From Verrucomicrobiota bacterium (GTDB taxonomy: Bacteria > Verrucomicrobiota > Verrucomicrobiia > Chthoniobacterales > UBA10450), in assembly GCA_003217965.1 (NCBI GenBank), contig QHNB01000224.1, positions 1 to 36,844 on the forward strand: a stretch of DNA of 36,844 bases, in the 5' to 3' direction. The notes under the pieces were generated by a model. That model had not been told where the DNA came from. It saw only the letters and a list, made by a program, of their open reading frames with translations, and did no database searches. Below are positions 25,196 through 31,945 of this stretch, one piece after another (the first letter of the stretch is position 1; the number at the start of each line of letters is the position of its first letter). A program made the position numbers and the translations under genes.

Positions 25196-25296
25196 TGTCA
25201 TTCCGAGCGAATACGCCAGTCCGGCACAGACCGAGGAATCTCTCACCTTTGTCTGACCGACTAGAAAGAGATGTCTCGACTGCGCTCGACATGACA
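25196..25296. repeat. Palindromic intergenic repeat, family R1, copy B
   Basis: The left end TGTCATTCCGAGCG is mirrored by CGCTCGACATGACA on the right, with GAGGAATCTCT facing AGAGATGTCTC inside. It is the fullest R1 copy in the window and fills the gap between the rhodanese-like and IscU-like genes, where its hairpin could end or attenuate transcription. Confidence 0.8.
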
Positions 25297-25324
25297 AAGA
25301 CGGCATTGGTTTAAGAAGAATTCA

Positions 25325-25798
25325 ATGAACGACGACCTCGAATCAAAAATCGAAGAAGCAATCAAGAATCCGCGTAATCTCGGCGAAATGAAAGACGCGG
25401 ACGCGGTCGGAACAGTGGGGAGCGTGGATTGCGGCGACATGCTGCGAATGTGGATCAAGTTTAAGGAAGAAAACGGCCGTCAGGTAATCGATCGCGCGAC
25501 GTTCCAATCGTTCGGGTGCCAGACGGCGATTGCGGTGGCAAGCGTCGCAACCCAATTGCTCAAAGGCAAAACGGCGGACGAAGCAAAGAAAATGAGCGGC
25601 GAAGAATTATCGGCCTCGCTTGGACCGTTGCCGCCGGTTAAAATTCACTGTGCTCAACTTGTCGAGGGAGCTTTAAGAAATGCGCTCGAAGGCGAAGGAG
25701 CGTCGGTGCCCAATAGGAAGGAGAACGCTCCTACTTTGCTAGAGCAAATTGCGGGAAGCAGAAAGAAAATGAAGATCGTCTTAGATCGAGAGCCCTGA
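25325..25798 (+). CDS. IscU/NifU-type Fe-S cluster scaffold protein
   Basis: The product has 157 residues. The three cluster-binding cysteines are present: Cys36 in GSVDCGDML (with the paired Asp38), Cys65 in SFGCQTAIA and Cys109 in KIHCAQLVEGAL. It would assemble clusters from sulfur delivered by a cysteine desulfurase, which is not in the window. The LPPVK chaperone-recognition motif of IscU is present as LPPVKIH. A 21-residue or so stretch after residue 122 (GEGASVPNRKENAPTLLEQ) is encoded by a palindromic DNA element and is absent from typical IscU. SufT starts 3 bases after the stop, so the two are co-translated. Confidence 0.92.
   Translation: MNDDLESKIEEAIKNPRNLGEMKDADAVGTVGSVDCGDMLRMWIKFKEENGRQVIDRATFQSFGCQTAIAVASVATQLLKGKTADEAKKMSGEELSASLGPLPPVKIHCAQLVEGALRNALEGEGASVPNRKENAPTLLEQIAGSRKKMKIVLDREP
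25696..25732. repeat. Palindromic element inside the IscU-like gene
   Basis: AGGAGCGT at 25696-25703 and ACGCTCCT at 25725-25732 form a perfect 8-base inverted repeat with a 21-base spacer. It encodes GASVPNRKENAP in frame, downstream of the last scaffold cysteine. It resembles mobile palindromes that settle in coding sequence. Confidence 0.5.
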
Positions 25799-25801
25799 GT
25801 T

Positions 25802-26350
25802 ATGCACGAGAACACAGAATTCACCACGAGCCGGGATATTGAAGCGATTCAGATCCCGATGGGAACCACGTTTACCATTCCGGCCGGGACACCGGGCGTA
25901 ATCACGCAATCGCTCGGCGGAAGCTACACGATCGCGACCTATCACGGGCTGGCCCGTGTTTCGGAAAGAGATGCGGACGCGCTGGGATTGGAGGCAAGCG
26001 AAACAGAGTCACGAGAAAGAACGGCCAGCAACGGCGAAGTTTCGGAAGCGGATGTTTGGAATCAGCTGAAGCAGTGCTACGACCCGGAAATTCCAGTCAA
26101 CATTGTCGATCTTGGTCTGGTTTACGATTGCAAACTGGTGAAGAAGGATGACGGCGGCACGCGCGTCGAAGTGAAAATGACACTGACCGCGCCCGGCTGC
26201 GGCATGGGTCCGGCAATCGCGCATGACGCCCAAAGCAAGATTTTGACGATCGACGGCGTGGATGAAGCCGACGTTCAACTTGTCTGGGATCCGCCTTGGA
26301 ATCAGAACATGATCAGCGAAACAGGTCGAATGAAGCTCGGAATGATCTGA
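25802..26350 (+). CDS. sufT: Fe-S cluster assembly protein SufT (DUF59/MIP18 family)
   Basis: The product has 182 residues. The N-terminal 60 or so (IPMGTTFTIPAGTPGVITQSLGGSYTI) are the SufT-specific beta domain. Residues about 80-180 are the DUF59 domain, with DVWNQLKQCYDPEIPVNIVDLGLVYD and the conserved cysteine in LTAPGCGMGPAIA, ending with VWDPPWNQNMISETGRMKLGM. Family members help mature Fe-S proteins. In Staphylococcus aureus, SufT matters when lipoic acid demand is high. That fits the nearby lipoyl-dependent dehydrogenase. Confidence 0.93.
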   Translation: MHENTEFTTSRDIEAIQIPMGTTFTIPAGTPGVITQSLGGSYTIATYHGLARVSERDADALGLEASETESRERTASNGEVSEADVWNQLKQCYDPEIPVNIVDLGLVYDCKLVKKDDGGTRVEVKMTLTAPGCGMGPAIAHDAQSKILTIDGVDEADVQLVWDPPWNQNMISETGRMKLGMI

Positions 26351-26374
26351 TCTCGTAGAAAATTTCCGATTACA

Positions 26375-26402
26375 TTGACACTAAATTGGCTGGTTCTATA
26401 AT
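26375..26402 (+). promoter_or_regulatory. Consensus sigma-70 promoter of rplI-dnaB
   Basis: TTGACA at 26375-26380 and TATAAT at 26397-26402 both match the consensus exactly, with a 16-base spacer. It is the strongest promoter match I found in the window. The expected leader is about 40 bases. Confidence 0.85.
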
Positions 26403-26413
26403 CCTGTTCCCCG

Positions 26414-26446
26414 CTGCGGCCAAGTTCGCTCTGCCGGATTTTTTTT
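26414..26446 (+). promoter_or_regulatory. rplI leader with short GC stem and eight T before the ATG
   Basis: CGGC at 26417-26420 can pair with GCCG at 26433-26436, and TTTTTTTT at 26439-26446 runs straight into the ATG. The arrangement looks like a weak terminator or attenuator, or a U-rich S1-type ribosome landing site. There is no Shine-Dalgarno sequence. Confidence 0.35.
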
Positions 26447-26968
26447 ATGCCATCCACTGAAATTATTCTAACCGAAAACGTGCCGGGCTTGGGAGCGGAA
26501 GCGGACGTGGTTAAAGTGCGCCGCGGTTACGCCCGCAATTATCTTTTGCCGCGGGGCAAAGCTTACGAGGTCACTCCGGCGACCCTGCGGCAGCTCGACA
26601 ACTTAAAGAAAAAACGCGCCGAGCGGGAAGCAAGCGAGTTGAACGAGGCGGAGGAGCTGGCGCGTAGAATTAACAAGCTGCGAATCGTCTTTAAGCTGGA
26701 GACCGGGGAAACGGGCAAAGCGTTCGGTTCGATTACCGCCCATGATATTGTCACACGTTTAAAGAATGAGATCGGCCACGAGATTGATCGGCACAAGGTC
26801 CACCTCGAACATCCGATCAAGACAACAGGCGAGCACGAGGTGCAGATCAAGCTGCACCACGATGTCACGGTAACTTTTCGATTTGATGTAAGATCAGCCG
26901 ATGGGCCGAAGCCGGAAATGGTGGCGGCCGAAACGACAAAGGCGCGCACGGACAAGAAACGGAAATAA
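26447..26968 (+). CDS. rplI: 50S ribosomal protein L9
   Basis: L9 binds 23S rRNA near the L1 stalk. The product has 173 residues against about 150 in the family. The N-terminal domain with VPGLGAEADVVKVRRGYARNYLLPRGKA is typical. A long connecting helix (LKKKRAEREASELNEAEELARRI) and the C-terminal domain follow. The last 25 residues (SADGPKPEMVAAETTKARTDKKRK) are a basic extension. The stop TAA is directly followed by the dnaB ATG, so the two are translationally linked, a common L9-DnaB pairing in bacteria. Confidence 0.97.
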   Translation: MPSTEIILTENVPGLGAEADVVKVRRGYARNYLLPRGKAYEVTPATLRQLDNLKKKRAEREASELNEAEELARRINKLRIVFKLETGETGKAFGSITAHDIVTRLKNEIGHEIDRHKVHLEHPIKTTGEHEVQIKLHHDVTVTFRFDVRSADGPKPEMVAAETTKARTDKKRK

Positions 26969-28456
26969 ATGCCGAGCTCTCAAGGTTCCGGAAACGGTCC
27001 TGAGAAGCCTCGCAAAACAGCGGCGAATGGCGCTGGCCGAGGCTCGGCCGGGCAGAGTGGCGGAAGAGTTTTTCAGAGCTCGCTCACAGGTTCGGCACAG
27101 GATATTCACCGGCCCCCGCCCCATAGCGTCGAGGCGGAGCAGGGCGTGTTGGGTTCGATGTTGATCGCACCCCAGGATGCAATTCCGGAGTGCGTTGAAA
27201 AAATCACGGAGGAATATTTTTACGTTCCTGCTCATCAGACGGTCTATCGGGTTCTGGTGGAACAATGGAACGCCGGCCAGGCGATCGACCTCATTACCTT
27301 CACGCAAACACTGCGTGATCAAAACTTGCTCGAAACAATCGGCGGCGCGCCCTTCGTGACCAGTCTGTTCACGTTCGTGCCAACGGCAGCGAATGTTGAC
27401 TACTACCTCGAGATTGTTCGGGACAAATACGTGCTGCGGCAAATCATCAGCACCTGCACCGAAAGCGTGCGTCGCGCCTATGAAGAACAAGGTGAAGTGG
27501 GCGTACTGCTCGATGAGGTAGAGCAGAAAATTTTCAACGTCGGCGACGATCGTTTCAGAGGTCAGTTGCTTACGATGAAAGAGCAGGTCATGGGTGCGCT
27601 CGAATCCATCGAGAAACTCTATGAGCGGCGCGGGGGGATTACCGGTCTTTCCACCGGATTTACCGAGTTTGACCGGATGACGAGCGGATTGCATCCAGCG
27701 GAAATGATTGTCATTGCGGCCCGTCCCCGCATGGGCAAAACGGCGCTCGCCATGAACATTTGCGAGCACGTCGCGATTGGGCAAAAACTGCCTGTCGCCG
27801 TCTTCAGCTTGGAGATGAGCAGCCAGCAACTCGTCCAACGTATGCTTTGCTCACGCGCGCGTGTGAATCTGCAACGCGTCCGGGACGGTTTCCTGGCCGA
27901 GCGTGATTTTCCGAGCCTTACGGCGGCGGCTTCAAAGCTCGCCGAAGCACGCATTTTTATCGATGACGCTGCTTCACTCAGCATTCTCGAGTTGCGGGCC
28001 AAAGCGCGCCGATTGAAAGCGCAGCAGGATGTCCAGTTAATCGTAGTCGATTATTTGCAGCTTTTGCGATCCACCACTCGGCGGGCACAGGATAATCGTC
28101 AGCTTGAAATTTCTGAGATTTCCGCCGGCCTGAAAGGTCTGGCCAAGGAACTAAAAATTCCGGTGATTGTGATCGCGCAGTTGAACCGGCAACCTGAAGC
28201 ACGTTCTGGCGGCAAACCGCGGCTCAGCGATCTGCGGGAATCGGGATCGATCGAACAGGATGCCGATTTAGTCGGACTATTGGTGCGTCCCGAAATTTAT
28301 GAGGAAGACGAAGAAGCCCGGGCCGAGAAAGAAGGCGAAGCGGAATTGATTATCGCGAAGCAACGCAACGGTCCGGTCGGGGAAATTTCGCTGACGTTCT
28401 TAAAAGAGTTCACGCGCTTCGAAGATCGCGCGCGCGAAGCGGTCGAACCGCCCTAA
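26969..28456 (+). CDS. dnaB: Replicative DNA helicase DnaB
   Basis: DnaB is the hexameric 5'-3' helicase of the replication fork. The product has 495 residues. An unstructured Gly/Ser/Pro-rich extension of about 50 residues precedes PPHSVEAEQGVLGSMLI, the usual start of the N-terminal domain. The RecA-like domain has ARPRMGKTALAMN (Walker A), VFSLEMSSQQLVQRML, LIVVDYLQLL (Walker B), VIVIAQLNRQPEARSGGKPRLSDLRESGSIEQDAD and the arginine-rich tail region. There is no intein. It is in an operon with rplI. Confidence 0.97.
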   Translation: MPSSQGSGNGPEKPRKTAANGAGRGSAGQSGGRVFQSSLTGSAQDIHRPPPHSVEAEQGVLGSMLIAPQDAIPECVEKITEEYFYVPAHQTVYRVLVEQWNAGQAIDLITFTQTLRDQNLLETIGGAPFVTSLFTFVPTAANVDYYLEIVRDKYVLRQIISTCTESVRRAYEEQGEVGVLLDEVEQKIFNVGDDRFRGQLLTMKEQVMGALESIEKLYERRGGITGLSTGFTEFDRMTSGLHPAEMIVIAARPRMGKTALAMNICEHVAIGQKLPVAVFSLEMSSQQLVQRMLCSRARVNLQRVRDGFLAERDFPSLTAAASKLAEARIFIDDAASLSILELRAKARRLKAQQDVQLIVVDYLQLLRSTTRRAQDNRQLEISEISAGLKGLAKELKIPVIVIAQLNRQPEARSGGKPRLSDLRESGSIEQDADLVGLLVRPEIYEEDEEARAEKEGEAELIIAKQRNGPVGEISLTFLKEFTRFEDRAREAVEPP

Positions 28457-28463
28457 GCATCAC

Positions 28464-28493
28464 ACGGTCGGGACGGGTGGTCCGCGCGACCGT
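28464..28493. terminator. Bidirectional hairpin between dnaB and transketolase
   Basis: ACGGTCG at 28464-28470 and CGACCGT at 28487-28493 are perfect inverted arms, with an inner GGAC/GTCC stem. It sits in the 47-base gap between convergent genes. No T-run follows. Confidence 0.5.
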
Positions 28494-28503
28494 TCAACTG
28501 GCC

Positions 28504-30579
28504 TTACCTTGTCGTCACGTCGGCTGGCTCAGTTCGAGCGCCAGCCAAGCGAGAGTCCTCGCTCCGTTCGCGGCGATACGCGTCGTCATCGTGCGGCAGC
28601 GACCTCGCGGCTTCAATCACGTGCTGCGCATCGATGCCGAATTCCTTCATCACTTCCGCACCGGGGGCACTCAAGCCAAACCGATGTAAGCCAATCACTT
28701 TTCCCTCGAGACCGACGTACTGGTACCAAATTTCAGGCACGCCCGCTTCGATTGCCACCCGTCGGCGACAACTAAGAGGTAATACTTCTTCGCGATACTC
28801 CGCCGTCTCTCGATTGAACCGCTCCATGCATGGCATGGAAACGACGCGCGTGCCGCGGCCGAGTTGTTTGGCTGCGGCAAGAGCATGCTGCAATTCACTG
28901 CCGCAGGAGAGAATAATTAGATCGAGCTCCGCGGTTTCCCGTTTCGCGATATACCCTCCGCGGCGGACGCCTTCGCGTCGCGTTTGGACATCGATCTCGT
29001 TTAACATGGGCACAGTTTGTCGCGTGAGCGCGAGCATGGTCGGGCCGCTAATCCGCTCGCATGCCGCCACGAACGCTCCCGCCGTTTCCTCGGGGTCGGC
29101 CGGTCGGATAAGGTCGAGATGTCTGATCAATCGAAGCGCGCTGACCGTCTCTACCGGTTGATGGGTCGGTCCGTCTTCCCCAACTCCGATGGAGTCGTGA
29201 GTAAAAATGTAAATATTCGGCAGTTTCGCCACCGCAGCGAGTCGGATGGCGGCTCGCGCGTAATCAGAAAAAACCAGGAAAGTTGCGCCAGAAGCACGAA
29301 AAATGCCGTGATATGACACGCCGTTCATGATCGCGCACATGCCGTGCTCTCGAATCCCGAAACGGATGTTCCGACCGGCGGGGTTGTCACGGGTGAAATC
29401 ACCTCCGCCATCGATGTAATTCATGGTTGAACCGTAAAGATCGGCACTTCCACCGATCAGATTCGGCATCGCCTTGGCGATTGGCTGCAGCGTTTCGCCG
29501 CCGGCTTTGCGCGTCGCGAGCTTGGCATCGCGTGGAAACTCGGGAATCCTTTCGAGCAAATCGCCCGGAATCTTGTTGTCGATCGCGTCATCTAAGATCC
29601 GCGCTTTGTCCGGATTCGCCTTGCGCCAGGCATTCCAGGTTTTTTCCCAGCGCTCGAAGTCTGCAAGCAACTTCTTCTTGTGCTCCTCAAAATAGGCGTG
29701 AGTCTCTTTCGAAACGAAATAATGCTCGTCCGGCAGCCCGAGATTCTTGCGCGCGGCATCGACATATTTTGCTCCAGCCTCGCCATGGGCTTTGGCCGTG
29801 CCGGCAATTTCCGGAATCCCTTTGCCGACCAGAGTGTGAGCAATGATGAATTGTGGTTTCCCGTTGTCGCGCTCCTTGGCAACGTTTAAAGCGTCGAGAA
29901 ATTCTTGCATGTCGTCGCCCTGAATTTCCTGCACGTCGAAGCCGTAGGCCTCATATCGTTTCTTGGTATCTTCGCTCTGGGTCTGCTTGGCCATCGCGTC
30001 CAGAGTGATCGCATTCGAATCGTAAATGAGGATCAAATTATCGAGTCCGAAATGACCAGCGAAGGCGCTGGCTTCGGAAGAAACGCCTTCTTGCATGCAA
30101 CCGTCACCGGCAAGACAAAAAATGTGCTGATCGAAAATACGATGCTCGGAGGTATTGAAATGCGCAGCTGCCATTTTCGCGGCCATCGCGATGCCGACCG
30201 CATTGCCAACACCCTGCCCGAGTGGTCCGGTGGTGCATTCCACTCCCGGCGTTTCGGAATATTCCGGGTGACCTGGCGTTTTGCTGTGGAGCTGGCGAAA
30301 GCGTTTGATGTCGTCGATGGAAAGGTCGTAGCCGCTCATGTGGAGCCAGGCATAAAGGAACATGCTGCCGTGACCGGCAGAGAGAACGAAATAGTCCCGG
30401 CCAATCCAGCGCGGTTGTTCCGGGTTATGCCTGAGCAAATAGCCATAAAGAACCGCGCCCATCTCCGCGCAGCCGAGTGGTAGACCGAGATGACCCGATT
30501 GCGATGCTTGCACCGCATCCATCGCCAAACCGCGCGCCTCATTCGCAGCGCGTTCGAGAGCTTCGATGTTTAAACTCAT
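28504..30579 (-). CDS. tkt: Transketolase
   Basis: The enzyme moves two-carbon units between sugar phosphates in the pentose phosphate pathway, using thiamine diphosphate. The product has 691 residues. It shows SGHLGLPLGCAEM, LSAGHGSMFLYAWLH, GPLGQGVGNAVG, the ThDP motif GDGCMQEG...DSNAIT, and in the pyrimidine domain RFGIREHGMCAIMNG and FTHDSIGVGEDGPTHQPVE. The last 40 residues or so after IEAARSL are charged and unconserved. A TATAAA-like box lies shortly upstream on the minus strand. It is divergent from the DUF697 gene. Confidence 0.96.
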   Translation of the reverse strand: MSLNIEALERAANEARGLAMDAVQASQSGHLGLPLGCAEMGAVLYGYLLRHNPEQPRWIGRDYFVLSAGHGSMFLYAWLHMSGYDLSIDDIKRFRQLHSKTPGHPEYSETPGVECTTGPLGQGVGNAVGIAMAAKMAAAHFNTSEHRIFDQHIFCLAGDGCMQEGVSSEASAFAGHFGLDNLILIYDSNAITLDAMAKQTQSEDTKKRYEAYGFDVQEIQGDDMQEFLDALNVAKERDNGKPQFIIAHTLVGKGIPEIAGTAKAHGEAGAKYVDAARKNLGLPDEHYFVSKETHAYFEEHKKKLLADFERWEKTWNAWRKANPDKARILDDAIDNKIPGDLLERIPEFPRDAKLATRKAGGETLQPIAKAMPNLIGGSADLYGSTMNYIDGGGDFTRDNPAGRNIRFGIREHGMCAIMNGVSYHGIFRASGATFLVFSDYARAAIRLAAVAKLPNIYIFTHDSIGVGEDGPTHQPVETVSALRLIRHLDLIRPADPEETAGAFVAACERISGPTMLALTRQTVPMLNEIDVQTRREGVRRGGYIAKRETAELDLIILSCGSELQHALAAAKQLGRGTRVVSMPCMERFNRETAEYREEVLPLSCRRRVAIEAGVPEIWYQYVGLEGKVIGLHRFGLSAPGAEVMKEFGIDAQHVIEAARSLPHDDDAYRRERSEDSRLAGARTEPADVTTR

Positions 30580-30666
30580 CCTGCTTTATAATCGCGGTTG
30601 CGATACAGATAAAACGTTTTCGGTTTTCTTGCATTCGCAGGCATTTCGCGACTGATTGAGGAACGC

Positions 30667-31806
30667 GTGAATCGAACCGTATTGCTTCATATTGTGGAAC
30701 GCCTCGAGGGTTTCGTCGGGAGATTGCCCGGTCCGATTCAAAAGCCGGTCTTGCACGAACTTACGCCGCTAAAGGAGCTTTTTTTGCAGCAACGCCCGCC
30801 GCGGTTCCTGGTTGCTGGGTCTGGACGTTTGCCAATTCCACAGATTGTCACTCTGCTTTTCGGCAGTAGGCCGGCAGATAGCGCGTCGCAGCCTTTGTTC
30901 GAAATTTTCCGCTGGCAAGCACTCGATCTCAAGGATCGTGGTACGATCGCGGTCCTGGATGCGCGCGGCGCGGATGACAGCACGGAGCAAACAATTCGCG
31001 AGGAGCTCCGGCGTGAATCAGCCGACGTCATTCTCGTGCTGAGCGATGCGAGCGAGGGTCGCACCAAGGTCAAACGAAGCGCCGAGAACGGAAGTCTGTG
31101 CGTGCACTGGAATGACGACGTGCACCGGGATGCTGGGATCGTTGCCATTCATTTCAACCAAGCCCGTTCTGCCGATCACAACGGCCGAGATGACGGCGCG
31201 CTCTGGCTGGAGAAAATCAAACCGGAACTGCATGGACGAGTCTGGGGCGGATTCCAATTTTCCGCGGAGCACGATCGTGTGGTCGCTGATCGCGCTGCTT
31301 CACATCAATTTGTCTCATTGCTGGCAAAGCGATTGCCAAACGATTGCCGAGTCGAAATTGTTCGGATTTCGCACGACCGGGAAGCGCAGCGTGAAATCAG
31401 TTCCATTCTAATTAAATCCACGACGGCAGTGTGTAGTGCGATCGGGGCGCAACCAATCCCCCTCGCCGACCTGCCGATTTTGACCACGCTGCAGCTGATG
31501 ATGGTTTCCGGCATCATGTATTTGAGTGGACGACCGCGCAGCTTGCGCGCGGCAACGGAATTCGTTGGGGCGCTGGGAGCAAATGTCGGCGCCGGCATGC
31601 TTCTACGAGAAGGAGCTCGTGCGCTCCTGAAATTCGTCCCGGGATGGGGAAATGTTGTCTGCGGAATGGTGGCTGGGGCAGGAACCTACGCCATTGGTCA
31701 TGCCGCCGCGGCCTATTTCCTAGAAGGTGTTTCGCTCGGCGAAGCACGCCGGACTTATTTAAAAGGCCGGAACCGCAAAAAGCGACCAACTTTGCAGTTG
31801 CAATGA
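30667..31806 (+). CDS. DUF697 membrane protein with a degenerate GTPase-like domain
   Basis: The product has 379 residues. The first 230 resemble the Ras-like GTPases that precede DUF697, but the P-loop position (FLVAGSGRLPIPQIV, about 47-61) lacks the GKS/T lysine and serine. VLDARGADD at 97-105 may be the remnant of the DxxG switch, and no NKxD is visible. Residues about 245-355 are DUF697-like, with hydrophobic segments (AQPIPLADLPILTTLQLMMVSGIMYLSG and VCGMVAGAGTYAIGHAAAAYFLEG). I infer a membrane protein that no longer binds GTP in the usual way. The start is GTG at 30667, with GAGG about 6 bases upstream. Confidence 0.75.
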   Translation: MNRTVLLHIVERLEGFVGRLPGPIQKPVLHELTPLKELFLQQRPPRFLVAGSGRLPIPQIVTLLFGSRPADSASQPLFEIFRWQALDLKDRGTIAVLDARGADDSTEQTIREELRRESADVILVLSDASEGRTKVKRSAENGSLCVHWNDDVHRDAGIVAIHFNQARSADHNGRDDGALWLEKIKPELHGRVWGGFQFSAEHDRVVADRAASHQFVSLLAKRLPNDCRVEIVRISHDREAQREISSILIKSTTAVCSAIGAQPIPLADLPILTTLQLMMVSGIMYLSGRPRSLRAATEFVGALGANVGAGMLLREGARALLKFVPGWGNVVCGMVAGAGTYAIGHAAAAYFLEGVSLGEARRTYLKGRNRKKRPTLQLQ

Positions 31807-31844
31807 GGGCGGCCGAGAAGGTTCGGAGGGATGTCCTTCAGCCG

Positions 31845-31909
31845 TGTGAATAACTTGTGTACAATCACTGTCTTTGCCCTGCAATTTGTTCACAGATTCT
31901 TGTGAACAG
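31845..31909. promoter_or_regulatory. Cluster of four DnaA-box-like sites upstream of rsmA
   Basis: Sites read TTATTCACA (minus, 31845-31853, exact TTATNCACA), TTGTACACA (minus, 31856-31864, one mismatch), TTGTTCACA (plus, 31886-31894, one mismatch) and CTGTTCACA (minus, 31901-31909, two mismatches). The last two form the inverted repeat TGTTCACA-6-TGTGAACA. It may bind DnaA or another regulator. No AT-rich unwinding tract is evident. Confidence 0.5.
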
Positions 31910-31945
31910 GTTGGGCGCTTTTCAGCTGCGCTTTCGTCGTCACGG

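Noticed and set aside
31845..31909. Calling the DnaA-box cluster oriC
   Set aside because: No dnaA, dnaN or gidA is nearby, no AT-rich unwinding tract is visible, and GC skew cannot be computed here.
31874..31945. N-terminal extension of RsmA
   Set aside because: It has no conservation with RsmA and covers the DnaA-box region. MNLSQIRAAL is the expected start.
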